64,000 nt of DNA from Pseudomonas mosselii (lineage in GTDB: Bacteria; Pseudomonadota; Gammaproteobacteria; Pseudomonadales; Pseudomonadaceae). The DNA is taken from positions 124,001 through 188,000 of the forward strand of contig NZ_VAUO01000006.1 in assembly GCF_005796105.1 (NCBI RefSeq), written 5' to 3'. Numbering within the stretch: position 1 is the first letter of the stretch; every line of letters starts with the position of its first letter. Below the pieces are notes generated by a model. It was not told the DNA's origin, did no database searches, and was given only the letters and a program-made list of their open reading frames with translations. A program made the translations under genes and the position numbers. Positions 9,291 to 18,314 of the stretch are shown here, in pieces.

Positions 9291-9560
9291 CGTCGTTCTC
9301 CCTGAATGAACCTATTGCAATCTCGACCATCTCGATGAAAGAAATGCTCCCGCCCTCGCGATAAATCGCTAGCGACGCCCCAGACACCAGACGCCCGAGC
9401 AGTGACAACTATTTGGCCAACGTGCGCTCCCCTGACGGTAGAAGTCATTTTGTTGACCACCTGTCGCGCAAACCGCCTCTGTGCCCAACCCGCAATCAAG
9501 ACCACCTACGCTGTATTGATACCTAACCTGCTACCCAGCCGACGACGAGGCTTCGGATTC

Positions 9561-10796
9561 ATGCGCATCCTCTGGACCCTGCCTTATCTGCCTTGGCCCA
9601 CCACCAGTGGCTGCAAGACCCGGCAATACCACCTGCTACGCGCACTGGCCGCACGTGGCCATCGCATCACACTGCTGGTGCAGTCCAAGGTGCCGTTGTC
9701 GGAGACTGCGCAGCAAGCACTGCAACCGCTACTCGAACGCTTGATCGTGCTGCCTCGCAGGGCCGTCCACAGTCCTCTGAACCTGCTGGCCTCTCCGATC
9801 ATCGACTATCCCATGCGCGCGATCATCAATGGCTTGGCGCCGTGCCTGCGGCATCGCTTCGAGCAATTGCTGGATGAGCCATGGGATGTGATCCAGATCG
9901 AACACAGCTACAGCTTTCAGCCCTTCGAGAAAGCCCTGCAGGCGCGTGGCCTACCGTACATGCTCAGCGAACATACCCTCGAATCGGTGATGGGCAGCGC
10001 TGTACACGACCGCCTGCCACTGTGGCTGCGCCCACTCAACGCCTTCGACCGCTGGCGCTATCGGCGCTGGGAACAACGCGTGCTGCGCCAACCCAGCGAA
10101 GTGGTGGCCGTGAGCGGCCACGACGCCGATCTGATCGGGCAGATCAGCGGGCGCTTGGTGAGTGTGGTGGTCAATGGCGTCGACTCCCAGCACTACCAGG
10201 ACGTGCGCCCCGCCCTGCACAGCCAGCGGCTGCTGTTCGTTGGCAACTTCGAGTACGGTGCCAACCTGGAGGCCATCGAGTGGGCGCTCGAAGAGATCCT
10301 GCCTCAGGTGTGGATGAGCAATCCGGCGGTGCGCCTGGCGATTGCCGGACACGCCCTGCCCGCCAGCTGGAAGCTGCACTGGAATGATCCGCGTATCGAG
10401 TGGGTGGGCTATCGACCCGACCTGCGCGAGCTGCAACGGCGCTCGGCGCTGTTCTTCGCACCGCTGCGCTACGCCGGAGGCTCCAAAGTGAAAATCCTCG
10501 AAGCCATGGCTGCCGGCCTGCCGGTTATTACCACCGGCAAGGGCGTTTCCGGCCTTGCGGGCAATCCGGGTGAACACTATATGAGCTGCGACGACAGCGA
10601 CCAGTTGGCCCTGATGATCACCCAACTGCTCAATCAACCGCTGCGCATGGCGCAACTGGGCGAGGCCGGACGCCAGTTCGCCCGTCAACGTCACGACTGG
10701 AGCGTGGCCGCCCAGCAGTTGGAAAACGTGCACATGCGCTTGTCGCAACTGGCACCGGCCAGCGCCGTACCGCTGCGTAGCGTGCTAGCCAAGTAG
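9561..10796 (+). CDS. Family 4 (GT-B) glycosyltransferase
   Basis: It has 411 residues from ATG 9561 (GACGAGG about 10 nt upstream). An upstream extension to 9402 lacks domain character. The N-terminal Rossmann half begins MRILWTLPYLPWPTTSG, and the C-terminal GT-B nucleotide-sugar half contains SALFFAPLRYAGGSKVKILEAM, with the E-x7-E-type donor-binding region typical of glycosyltransferase 1 folds. It probably adds a sugar to a cell-surface polysaccharide or lipid, but no other sugar genes are nearby, so the acceptor cannot be inferred. Its end overlaps moeA (convergent) by 12 bp. Confidence 0.85.
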   Translation: MRILWTLPYLPWPTTSGCKTRQYHLLRALAARGHRITLLVQSKVPLSETAQQALQPLLERLIVLPRRAVHSPLNLLASPIIDYPMRAIINGLAPCLRHRFEQLLDEPWDVIQIEHSYSFQPFEKALQARGLPYMLSEHTLESVMGSAVHDRLPLWLRPLNAFDRWRYRRWEQRVLRQPSEVVAVSGHDADLIGQISGRLVSVVVNGVDSQHYQDVRPALHSQRLLFVGNFEYGANLEAIEWALEEILPQVWMSNPAVRLAIAGHALPASWKLHWNDPRIEWVGYRPDLRELQRRSALFFAPLRYAGGSKVKILEAMAAGLPVITTGKGVSGLAGNPGEHYMSCDDSDQLALMITQLLNQPLRMAQLGEAGRQFARQRHDWSVAAQQLENVHMRLSQLAPASAVPLRSVLAK

Positions 10797-12011
10797 CTCG
10801 CTGAACGGAATGAACGGCACCAGCTCACCCTGGCCTGGCATGCTGCCCTCGCGCACTTCCACCAGGCCCTCGGCCCAGGCTGCACTGCGCAGTACGCCCG
10901 AGCTTTGGTTCTTGTAGATGCGCACCCGACCGTCTTCGATCCGCGCGCGCAGGTATTCACGTCGATTGCCCGCCTTGGGCCAGTCGAACCCGGCAGGCAC
11001 CTGGAAACGCAGCGGTGTGACGTCGGTCACGCCGTGGCGACGCAGCAGGTAAGGCCGGGCAAGCAGTCCGAAGGTGACCAGGGTCGAGGCTGGATTACCC
11101 GGCAAGCCAATGACCGGCACCCCTTGGTAGTGCCCGAATGTCAGTGGCTTGCCCGGTTTGATCGCCAGCTTCCACAGGGCCAGCTCGCCCGCCTCGCGCA
11201 AGGCCAGTCCCAGGTAGTCGGCCTCACCGACCGAAACGCCGCCAGTGGACAGAATCAGGTCGACATCGCCCAGCCCTGCCAGGCATTGGCGGGTCAGCGC
11301 AAGATCATCGGCGAGGATACCGGCATCGATCACCTCGCAACCCAAGCGCTGCAACCAACTGACCAACAGACGTCGGTTGCTGTTGTAGATCTGCCCAGGC
11401 CCAAGCGCCCGCCCAGGCTCGACCAGCTCGTCGCCGGTCGACAGCACCGCTACGCGTGGCCGACGCACCACCTCCAGCTCGGCGACGCCCAGCGTGGCTG
11501 CCAGCCCCAACTCGATAGGCCCTAACCGCGTGCCGGCGTGCATCACCACCTCGCCAGTACGGGTTTCCTGGCCCTTGGGGCGCACGTTGGCGCCCAAAGC
11601 CAACGGTTCGAGCAAGCGCACCCGGCCATCTTCGAGCACCTCGGTGTTTTCCTGCATCTCGACGCAGTCGGCGCCTTCGGGCAACGGAGCACCGGTGAAG
11701 ATCCGGGCGCAGGTGCCAGCTTGCAGAGGCTGCGGCGCATGCCCTGCGAAGATGCGCTGGCTGACCGGCAACGGCTCGCCGTGACAATCAGCCAGGCGCA
11801 AGGCATAGCCATCCATGGCACTGTTGGGCCAAGGCGGCAGATCGAGTGCGGCCACCAGCTCACGGGCCAGCACCCGACCTTCGGCATCGGCCAGCGCGAT
11901 GCTTTCGGTGCCTCTGATCGGCGTCGCCTCGGCCAGCGCCAGCAGGCGCTCCAGAGCTTCTTCCACCGGCATCAACGACCGGCCCGGCACGGCCTCAGCC
12001 ACGGCTTTCAC
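10785..12011 (-). CDS. moeA: Molybdopterin molybdenumtransferase MoeA
   Basis: It has 408 residues, normal for MoeA. It inserts molybdate into adenylylated molybdopterin to form active cofactor. Visible motifs are PPWPNSAMDGYA near residue 66, VAVLSTGDELVEPG (start of the MogA-like domain), STGGVSVGEADY and GLPGNPAS. A C-terminal domain IV follows. It overlaps moaB upstream by 17 bp, so the two are co-transcribed and probably coupled. P. aeruginosa carries the same neighbour pair (moeA2-moaB2, by recall). Confidence 0.95.
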   Translation of the reverse strand: MKAVAEAVPGRSLMPVEEALERLLALAEATPIRGTESIALADAEGRVLARELVAALDLPPWPNSAMDGYALRLADCHGEPLPVSQRIFAGHAPQPLQAGTCARIFTGAPLPEGADCVEMQENTEVLEDGRVRLLEPLALGANVRPKGQETRTGEVVMHAGTRLGPIELGLAATLGVAELEVVRRPRVAVLSTGDELVEPGRALGPGQIYNSNRRLLVSWLQRLGCEVIDAGILADDLALTRQCLAGLGDVDLILSTGGVSVGEADYLGLALREAGELALWKLAIKPGKPLTFGHYQGVPVIGLPGNPASTLVTFGLLARPYLLRRHGVTDVTPLRFQVPAGFDWPKAGNRREYLRARIEDGRVRIYKNQSSGVLRSAAWAEGLVEVREGSMPGQGELVPFIPFSELLG

Positions 12012-12534
12012 AGGCCGCTGCCTGCTTCAGGTGCGGCACGAAATTGCACGGACGATGACGGCTGTCCAACTGCTCGGCAAGGATCCCGTCCCAACCCGTA
12101 CGTACCGCATTGGTCGACCCCGGCAGGCAGCACACCAACGTTCCGTTGGCCAAGCCAGCCAAGGCACGGGATTGCACGGTGGAGGTGCCGATGTCGGCCA
12201 CCGAGATCTGTCGGAACAGCTCGCCGAAACCCTCGACTTGCTTGTCCAGCAGGCAGGTCACCGCTTCTGGGGTGCTGTCACGGCCAGTAAAGCCGGTACC
12301 ACCGGTGATCAACACAACTTGTACCTGCTCGTCGGCGATCCAGTTGGCAACCTGTGCGCGGATCTTGTACAGGTCGTCCTTGAGCAGCACCCGAGCTGCA
12401 AGCTGATGGCCGGCGGCGGTGAGGCGGTCGACGAACAACTGGCCAGAGGTGTCGGTGTCGAAAGTACGGGTGTCGCTGACCGTAAGCACGGCGATGTTCA
12501 GCGCTACGAAGGGAGTGTCTGCCTTGGCTTTCAT
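11995..12534 (-). CDS. moaB: Molybdenum cofactor biosynthesis protein B
   Basis: It has 179 residues from ATG 12534. This gives the family's usual N-terminus (NIAVLTVSDTRTFDTDTSG); an upstream in-frame start at 12585 adds 17 unrelated residues. It is a MogA/MoaB-fold protein with ITGGTGFTGRD and CLPGSTNAV, the molybdopterin-binding loops, and catalyses or assists adenylylation of molybdopterin. It is the first gene of the moaB-moeA pair and is divergent from the small lipoprotein gene. Confidence 0.95.
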   Translation of the reverse strand: MKAKADTPFVALNIAVLTVSDTRTFDTDTSGQLFVDRLTAAGHQLAARVLLKDDLYKIRAQVANWIADEQVQVVLITGGTGFTGRDSTPEAVTCLLDKQVEGFGELFRQISVADIGTSTVQSRALAGLANGTLVCCLPGSTNAVRTGWDGILAEQLDSRHRPCNFVPHLKQAAACESRG

Positions 12535-12713
12535 GGGGTCCGTCGCAGGATGTCTTGAAGTGACGGCTTTTATATCACAGGCCACCTGCCCCGACCCGGC
12601 CGTTGTTGCGGGTCAATGTCGCAACTGAAGGTCTATGCTGCACTGGGCAAGGAACTTGCGTGGACGCACTGCGTCTTACCAGTCATACAGCACCCCCGTA
12701 ATGGAGAATCACG

Positions 12714-12935
12714 ATGATCCCACGTCCCCTTTGCGCCTTCCTGCTCGCCCTGGGCCTTGGCACGCTCGCCGGCTGCGCCTCGCCTGCCGTCATCACCCTG
12801 AACGATGGCCGCGAGATCCAGGCGGTGGATACCCCAAGCTACGACGAAGACTCCGGCTTCTACGAATTCGAACAGCTCGACGGCAAGCGTACGCGCATCA
12901 ACAAGGACCAGATTCGTACCGTCAAAGAGCTGTAA
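12714..12935 (+). CDS. YgdI/YgdR family small lipoprotein
   Basis: It has 73 residues with a lipobox LAGC (Cys about residue 21). A short SH3-like domain follows, containing [15 protein letters not shown] and ending [13 protein letters not shown], as in E. coli YgdI/YgdR. It is probably an outer- or inner-membrane-anchored lipoprotein of unknown function. The Shine-Dalgarno GGAG is 8-10 nt before the ATG. It lies directly upstream of the tRNA-Pro gene. Confidence 0.88.
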   Translation: MIPRPLCAFLLALGLGTLAGCASPAVITLNDGREIQAVDTPSYDEDSGFYEFEQLDGKRTRINKDQIRTVKEL

Positions 12936-13017
12936 TCCAGACCCTGCATTTGAGCGCAACTCCTTTTTGCAACAAGGGGTTGCGTTGAAAAAAACGATGC
13001 AGTAGCATTTTGCACAT

Positions 13018-13094
13018 CGGAGTGTAGCGCAGCCAGGTAGCGCGTCTCGTTCGGGACGAGAAGGCCGCAGGTTCGAATCCTGTCTCTCCGACCA
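13018..13094 (+). tRNA. tRNA-Pro (anticodon CGG)
   Basis: A 77-nt cloverleaf with encoded CCA. The acceptor is CGGAGTG/CTCTCCG with the C1-G72 pair typical of proline tRNAs. The D stem is GCGC/GCGC, the anticodon stem TCTCG/CGAGA has loop TTCGGGA, and the T-arm is GCAGG TTCGAAT CCTGT. Anticodon CGG reads CCG codons, which are abundant in this GC-rich DNA. Base pair 6-67 is a U-U mismatch in this reading. A strong terminator follows. Confidence 0.97.
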
Positions 13095-13101
13095 AACATT
13101 C

Positions 13102-13130
13102 AAAAAAGCCCGCCTTGCGCGGGCTTTTTT
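13102..13130 (+). terminator. Rho-independent terminator of tRNA-Pro
   Basis: The stem GCCCGC (13108-13113) pairs with GCGGGC (13119-13124). It is flanked by six A residues upstream and six T residues downstream, extending the stem, and lies 8 bp after the tRNA CCA end. Confidence 0.95.
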
Positions 13131-13330
13131 GTGTCTGAACGAAAACCTCTTGCGCCAGTTAAGTCGACATACCGACAGCGCCAGTACCCAGATTACCCTT
13201 TCTCAAACTGCACATGCTTGGCCACTGCCTCGGGCCAAGCTCGGCAGAGGCGCTCAGGAAGCATGCCTACGTGCTGAGATGATTCTTGCCAGTGCCTCCG
13301 GCAAATCAGGTCACGACAGGACCCTGCGGG

Positions 13331-14383
13331 TCAGCGCTGCGCCACGTCCTGCCCGGAATGCCGGCTCCAGTCCAGCAGCAGGCTGTAGCCCACCGCCAGC
13401 AGCGTCGGCCCGATGAACAACCCGATGAAGCCGAAGGCGAGCAGACCGCCGAACACTCCCAGCAATACGATCACCAGCGGCAGGTTGCCGCCACGGCTGA
13501 TCAGGTAGGGTTTGAGCACGTTGTCTACCCCGCTGATGATGAACGTGCCCCAGATCCCCAGGAACACCGCCATGCCGTAGTCGCCCTTCCACACCAGCCA
13601 GCCGGTGGCAGGTATCCAGGCCAGCGGCGGGCCCATCGGAATCAGGCTGAGCATGAAAGTCACCAGGCCCAGCACGATGGCGCCAGGCACTCCAGCGATC
13701 AGAAAGCCGATCAGCGCCAACAGTCCCTGGGCAGCGGCGGTGCCGATCACACCGTTGACCACACGCTGTACGGTGCCGGCCACCAATTCCACGTAGTACT
13801 CCGCGCGCTCGCCCACCAGCCGTTGCAGCAGGCGTTGCACGAACGCGGCCAGACGCGGGCCGTCGCGGTAGAAGAAGAACACGAACACCAGACTCAGGGT
13901 CAGCTCCAGCACGCCGCTGCCGATCTGTGCGCTACGCGCCAGTAACCAGTTGCCGACCTGCCCAAAATAAGGCTTGGCCGACGCCAGTATCGCCGCGCCC
14001 TGCTGGTCAAGGGACTGCCACCAGCCCACCACGCGGTCACCGACAAAGGGAATGCCGGCGACCCAGGCCGGTGCATCTGGCAGGCCGTCGACTTGTATGT
14101 CACGCACGAAAACGGTGGCATCGCGAATATGGTCAGCCAGGTTGAACCCCAGCCACACCAGCGGCAGAGCCACGATCAGGATCCAGGCCATGGTCAGCAG
14201 GCTGGCCGCGAGGGTCTCGCGCCCTCCCAGCCAACGCGTGAGCAAACGCATCAGCGGCCAACTGGCAAACGCCAGGATAGCCCCCCACAGCAAGGCCGAA
14301 ATGAACGGTGCCATCACCCACAGGGCAGCCCCCAACAGCGTCAACAGCAGAATCTGAACCAGCAGACGATCGTTGTTGAGCAT
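13331..14383 (-). CDS. AI-2E family transporter (PerM/YdiK-like permease)
   Basis: It has 350 residues from ATG 14383, with GAGG 8 nt upstream; a TTG at 14398 would overlap the preceding stop. There are about seven to eight hydrophobic segments: paired helices at the N-terminus, a large soluble stretch around residues 70-150, and a C-terminal cluster ending near LAVGYSLLLDW. Members of this family include TqsA (autoinducer-2 export) and Na+(Li+)/H+ antiporters, so the substrate cannot be assigned from sequence. It lies 11 bp downstream of the DUF4892 gene, probably in one transcript. Confidence 0.85.
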   Translation of the reverse strand: MLNNDRLLVQILLLTLLGAALWVMAPFISALLWGAILAFASWPLMRLLTRWLGGRETLAASLLTMAWILIVALPLVWLGFNLADHIRDATVFVRDIQVDGLPDAPAWVAGIPFVGDRVVGWWQSLDQQGAAILASAKPYFGQVGNWLLARSAQIGSGVLELTLSLVFVFFFYRDGPRLAAFVQRLLQRLVGERAEYYVELVAGTVQRVVNGVIGTAAAQGLLALIGFLIAGVPGAIVLGLVTFMLSLIPMGPPLAWIPATGWLVWKGDYGMAVFLGIWGTFIISGVDNVLKPYLISRGGNLPLVIVLLGVFGGLLAFGFIGLFIGPTLLAVGYSLLLDWSRHSGQDVAQR

Positions 14384-14394
14384 AGGGCCCTCGT

Positions 14395-15186
14395 TCAACG
14401 GATCAACTCAACGTGCAGCCCATCGGTAGGCGCGGTACCCACCTCGAGCCGGGCGTTACGTACCCCGGCCTTGACCAGTTGCTCGCGCCAGGCCTCGGCA
14501 CGCTCGCCGCTGAGGCTAGCGCGCAAGGTACTGTCGAGGTTCAGGCTGCGAGCCAGCAACGCCGCCCAGCTGTCCTGCGGCTCGGCGAGGTCCGGGTAAT
14601 CCAGCTTGCCGGTGTCGCGCAATTCGCGCAGCACAGTTGCCGCGGTGGGCAGTATGTCGCCCAGTGGGCGTTCGGCAACGAACTCTTCCACATGCAGGTA
14701 GGCGCGGCGGTTGCCGCGCGTCACGCTGTATAACGCCACGAGGGTGTCAGCCTCGTCGGCGGAGCGGCGTAGCAGGATGAACGCCTGCTGCTCATCGCCG
14801 CCATTGAGGCGGGCATTGGCAAATACATCGTTGGCCCACAGGCTGGCTTCGCCGCAGTCGCGGCCCTGGCACCAGAACAGCGGGTAGCCGCCGTCCTTCT
14901 GCAACGCTTCACGGGCGCTGGTAAAGGCTTCGCGGGCGCTGCGCTCTACCGGTAACTCATAGGTGATCGAACTGACTTGGCCTCGGCTCTCGACCTTATC
15001 CTCGACACGCAGGCGGCCACTGATCTTGCGCAGTGGGCCAAGGGGGTAGACCCGCTCCTGCGCCACGGCCGGACGTTGATCGACGACCTTGGCATCTTGC
15101 GGAACGGGTAACGCTGAGGCCGACAGCAGTGGGCTGGCCAAGGCCAGGCAGACGGCGGCGCTACGGATGAAAAACAATGTGCTCAT
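14395..15186 (-). CDS. DUF4892 domain-containing periplasmic/outer-membrane protein
   Basis: It has 263 residues with a cleavable signal peptide (about 1-25, ending SASA-LP). The mature part contains GYPLFWCQGRDCGEASLW, with two Cys that may form a disulfide, and YSVTRGNRRAYLHVEEF, which I recognise as the Pseudomonas DUF4892 family. A C-terminal region of about 75 residues resembles an OmpA-like periplasmic fold but lacks a clear peptidoglycan motif. It is upstream of and probably co-transcribed with the permease gene. Function unknown. Confidence 0.75.
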   Translation of the reverse strand: MSTLFFIRSAAVCLALASPLLSASALPVPQDAKVVDQRPAVAQERVYPLGPLRKISGRLRVEDKVESRGQVSSITYELPVERSAREAFTSAREALQKDGGYPLFWCQGRDCGEASLWANDVFANARLNGGDEQQAFILLRRSADEADTLVALYSVTRGNRRAYLHVEEFVAERPLGDILPTAATVLRELRDTGKLDYPDLAEPQDSWAALLARSLNLDSTLRASLSGERAEAWREQLVKAGVRNARLEVGTAPTDGLHVELIR

Positions 15187-15287
15187 CGGCAGCCCTCATG
15201 GCTGCGGGACGGGGTGTGGTGGCGGTCTGGCATGTACATGGCTGTCTCCTTTCAAGCCGCCAAGCCTCGACACTTGCCCGGAGCAAG

Positions 15288-16142
15288 TCAAGGAAAGCCA
15301 AAGAAGCGATTGAAACAGTCTGCAACAAGGGACGCCCCCTGAAGGTCGTTCAGGTGCAGGTGATGGCCCCCTGGAAGCAGCACCTGCTCGAAGGGTAGCT
15401 GCTCCAGCAACTGCGCGTGGCGCGCCAGCATGCCATCGGCCGCCACCACCAGGCAGCTCGGGCAGCTCACGCGGCGCACGAAGGCCATGGCCTGGGCCTG
15501 ACTCAGACGCTGCGGCGATGGCAAGGTCAGGCGGCTGTCGCTGCGCCAGCTGTAGCCTCCGGGCACCGGCATGAGACCGCGCTGAGCCAACAACTCGGCC
15601 GCCTCGCGACTGACCGCCACCATGCCCTTCATGCGCGCCTGCACGCCATCCTGCAACGAGGCGTATACCGTCTTGCGCTTACCCTCAAGGCGCATCTGCG
15701 CCTGCAAGGCCATGCCCAGGCGTTCGGCGGCGTCCTGCTCGGTGCCGGTGGGCGGCACCACGCCGTCGATCAATGCCAGGTGGCTTACCCGATCAGGCAA
15801 GGCACCGGCCAACTGCACCGAGATGATCGCACCCAGCGAGTGACCAAGCAGGCCGAAGCGCGCCCAGCCCATCTGCTCGGCTACCCGCAGGACATCGTGA
15901 GCATAATCGGCCAGGGCGTAGCCCGCGCCCGCAGGACGATGCTCGGAGTAGCCATGCCCGGCCAGGTCCAGGGCAACAATGCGTAGGCCTTTGAGCTGCG
16001 GCGCTAGGCGCGCGAAGCTGTTGGCATTGTCCAACCAGCCGTGCAGGGCGATCACTGGCAAGCCATCGGCAGGCCCGAACAGGTGCGCGGCCAGCTCGAT
16101 GTGGCCCAATGACAGGCGGACCTCCTCCACGTTCGGGATCAT
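15288..16142 (-). CDS. Alpha/beta-fold hydrolase
   Basis: It has 284 residues and no signal peptide, so it is cytoplasmic. It shows the oxyanion segment LHGWLDNANSF, nucleophile elbow GHSLG (S102), a probable acid in VVAADGML and the catalytic His in LPGGHHLHL. The substrate is unknown; esterase or epoxide hydrolase-like enzymes share this arrangement. It starts inside the stop codon of the preceding hydrolase gene (ATGA overlap 16139-16142), so the two hydrolases are translationally coupled. Confidence 0.88.
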   Translation of the reverse strand: MIPNVEEVRLSLGHIELAAHLFGPADGLPVIALHGWLDNANSFARLAPQLKGLRIVALDLAGHGYSEHRPAGAGYALADYAHDVLRVAEQMGWARFGLLGHSLGAIISVQLAGALPDRVSHLALIDGVVPPTGTEQDAAERLGMALQAQMRLEGKRKTVYASLQDGVQARMKGMVAVSREAAELLAQRGLMPVPGGYSWRSDSRLTLPSPQRLSQAQAMAFVRRVSCPSCLVVAADGMLARHAQLLEQLPFEQVLLPGGHHLHLNDLQGASLVADCFNRFFGFP

Positions 16143-16927
16143 GCCTGCCCCCAGCGGTCGAACAGGCCCTTGATAAGGCTCGCGGTATCGACGGGGCGCT
16201 CCAGCGGAAACATGTGCCCGCCCGGCAGACTGTGGTATTCGCCACGGTCAATGCCGCGCACGCTCAGGGCATGGTGACGACGGATCACCCGACTCTGAGC
16301 GCCACGTACCACGGCAAGAGGCACCTGCAACTGACGCGGCGGCACGGGACTGACATGCGGGATGCTGCGGTAGATACTGATTTCGATGGCCGGATCGAAA
16401 CGCAGGCGCAATCCACCGTCGGCCTCCTCCAGTCCGTGTTGCAGGTAGGCCTCCAGGCATTCTGGGTCGAAGTGACGAAACAGCGTCTTGCCGGCGAAAT
16501 AACGCCGCGCGCTGTCACGATCGGGAAATGCCTCGCGCCGACCCAAGGTGCGTCCGGCCGGTGTGATACGGTCGATGAAGCCCCAGCGCTTGGCCGCCTG
16601 GATCAGCCATTGGTCGACACGGGTCAGCACAGGCGAGTCGAGCATGACTACACCTCGGTAGTACTGCGGGCAGCGCAATGCCGCATGCAGATGCAGCACA
16701 CCCCCCAGCGAGTGACCGACACCCCATACCGGCGCGTCCTGCTGGGCCAGGTGATGCAGCAGTTCATCCACCAGGTTCTGCCAATTGTCGTTCACCGGAA
16801 AGCGTGGGTCATGGGCGTGCTGCCCCAGGTGCCGCACCGCGTAGTCCGGCGCCAGGGCATCGAACAGTTTGCCGTAGGTCGCCGAGGGGAAACCGTTGGC
16901 ATGGGCGAAGAAGATCTGCTGCGACAT
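16139..16927 (-). CDS. Alpha/beta-fold hydrolase, first gene of coupled pair
   Basis: It has 262 residues. Near the N-terminus is FFAHANGFPSATY, an oxyanion-type segment. The nucleophile elbow is GHSLGG (S73), and a terminal His lies in LPGGHMFPLERP. Sequence differs clearly from the second hydrolase, so this is a pair of distinct enzymes rather than a recent duplication. Substrate unknown. The two genes share an ATGA stop-start. Confidence 0.87.
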   Translation of the reverse strand: MSQQIFFAHANGFPSATYGKLFDALAPDYAVRHLGQHAHDPRFPVNDNWQNLVDELLHHLAQQDAPVWGVGHSLGGVLHLHAALRCPQYYRGVVMLDSPVLTRVDQWLIQAAKRWGFIDRITPAGRTLGRREAFPDRDSARRYFAGKTLFRHFDPECLEAYLQHGLEEADGGLRLRFDPAIEISIYRSIPHVSPVPPRQLQVPLAVVRGAQSRVIRRHHALSVRGIDRGEYHSLPGGHMFPLERPVDTASLIKGLFDRWGQA

Positions 16928-17020
16928 GGCCGCCTGCTATGTACGAAAATGATGACCCATTTTCGGCAATGGCAAGGGAGGCGGCAACGTCCGGAAAGGT
17001 CATCGCCAAGGGCGTTCAGG

Positions 17021-17398
17021 TCATGAGAAGCTGTTCATGGAGCGGTGCAGGCAAGCCTGGATATACGCCAGTTGGTGCTCCAGCGCCTCACGTGCCAGGC
17101 GCTGGTCGTTGTACTCCAGGTTAAGCCGGCGCAGCGCCAGGCAACTGCTCTGCAACAGATGCGCCATGCGCACGCTGGCTTCCTGCAGGTGACGCAGCTC
17201 CTGCTCGCCATCGAACTGCGCACCTTGGGCGGTGCCATCACGCCGACGCACCGTTCCCATCAATTGGTACAGCTTGGCCTCGGCGGATTCACGCAACAGG
17301 CTGTACTCGGCAAAGTCGAGCATCTGCGCGCCTTGCACCTTTACAAGGGTCGGCTGCAAGTCAACCGAACACATCAGATCCACCCATCGGCCACTCAT
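17021..17398 (-). CDS. Conserved hypothetical protein, helical
   Basis: It has 125 residues from ATG 17398 with GGAG 7 nt upstream; an earlier in-frame start at 17425 lacks a ribosome site. I do not recognise a family. The C-terminal two thirds (from EYSLLRESAEAKLYQLMG) is predicted to be long amphipathic helices rich in Leu, Glu, Gln and Arg, compatible with a coiled-coil or four-helix protein. There are no membrane segments and no signal peptide. It lies downstream of sixA on the same strand with a 97-bp gap. Confidence 0.6.
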   Translation of the reverse strand: MSGRWVDLMCSVDLQPTLVKVQGAQMLDFAEYSLLRESAEAKLYQLMGTVRRRDGTAQGAQFDGEQELRHLQEASVRMAHLLQSSCLALRRLNLEYNDQRLAREALEHQLAYIQACLHRSMNSFS

Positions 17399-17495
17399 GC
17401 CGGTCTCCGTCAGCTCGCTACGCACACCTGTACTGGTGAAACGCTATCAAGCTGACGGACGGCGCTACAACTGACAAAAATACCAGTTGCCAGGC

Positions 17496-17954
17496 TCATT
17501 CTGGATGATGAAGCGCACGCAAGGTCATCAAACCCGCTAGCGGCCAATCGCCTTCGAGTTCAGCAAGGCTGGCGGTACTCAACGGCGCCGGATGCTGGGA
17601 ATGGCCGTGCGCCAGCAGGCAAACCAGGGAACCGACCAAGGGTTGGTGGCTGACCAGCAGTACGTGCGAAAGCCCCAGGTGCCCGAGCTCAGTGCACACC
17701 TGCTGTGGATCGCTCTCGGGCGTGAGCCACGGCACCGTGTATACCGGCTCGGCAAGCCCGAGCGCGGCGTGTACCAATGCGGCAGTCTGTTGAGCGCGTA
17801 TGTATGGGCTGGCGACGATGGCCTGCAACGGTTGACCCAGCAGACGCGCTGCACTGTGCAGAACTTGTTCGCGGCCGTGGGCGGTCAGCTTGCGCTCGGC
17901 GTCAGTGTTGGCGCGCGGCTGCGCCTCACCGTGGCGCAACACCCACAGTTTCAC
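17496..17954 (-). CDS. sixA: Phosphohistidine phosphatase SixA
   Basis: It has 152 residues. It is a histidine phosphatase (phosphoglycerate mutase fold) with the RHG motif at residues 7-9 (His8 nucleophile), ASPYIRAQQTA and SHQPLVGSLV. SixA dephosphorylates phosphohistidine on HPt domains or on phosphotransfer proteins such as NPr. It overlaps the upstream DUF4389 gene by 4 bp (17951-17954). This window also carries hybrid kinase and HPt-like genes, but a direct link is only speculation. Confidence 0.92.
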   Translation of the reverse strand: MKLWVLRHGEAQPRANTDAERKLTAHGREQVLHSAARLLGQPLQAIVASPYIRAQQTAALVHAALGLAEPVYTVPWLTPESDPQQVCTELGHLGLSHVLLVSHQPLVGSLVCLLAHGHSQHPAPLSTASLAELEGDWPLAGLMTLRALHHPE

Positions 17955-18298
17955 AGTTTTGGCTCCTCGTCGCGCACCGGATGTGGCGCTGGGGCGACGA
18001 CATGGGGGGCCTCGCCTTCTGCGGCGCGGGGCGTCGGCCAGTCAGCGAACGGCCAGGGCTTCTGGTCGCTGTGGAAGCTGCCGAAACGACCGATCTGTGA
18101 CAGGTACTGGCTGAGGCTGTCACCGAAATTCATCAGGCTGGCGCTGGGCGCCCCATAAACCAGACGGTAAATCAACTGCACCAGCACCAGCCCCCCCAGC
18201 AGCAATTCAGCGAGCTGCCAGACCACCAGGAACACCAGCATCCACAGCACCCGCAGGATGATCGACTCGCGCTGGGCGCGTTGCGGCGTATCGTTCAT
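17951..18298 (-). CDS. DUF4389 domain-containing membrane protein
   Basis: It has 115 residues: a hydrophobic region (IILRVLWMLVFLVVWQLAELLLGGLVLVQLIYRL, about residues 13-47) forming one or two membrane helices, then a short amphipathic stretch and a polar Pro/Ala-rich tail. DUF4389 proteins are small inner-membrane proteins of unknown role. It sits between gpsA (16 bp gap) and sixA (4-bp overlap), so gpsA-DUF4389-sixA is probably one operon. Confidence 0.85.
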   Translation of the reverse strand: MNDTPQRAQRESIILRVLWMLVFLVVWQLAELLLGGLVLVQLIYRLVYGAPSASLMNFGDSLSQYLSQIGRFGSFHSDQKPWPFADWPTPRAAEGEAPHVVAPAPHPVRDEEPKL

Positions 18299-18314
18299 GT
18301 GTCACTCCTTAGGT

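Noticed and set aside
12633..13103. A minus-strand frame whose start spans the tRNA-Pro gene (begins [15 protein letters not shown])
   Set aside because: This peptide is the well-known false translation across the reverse of a tRNA gene; it also crosses the lipoprotein gene on the other strand.
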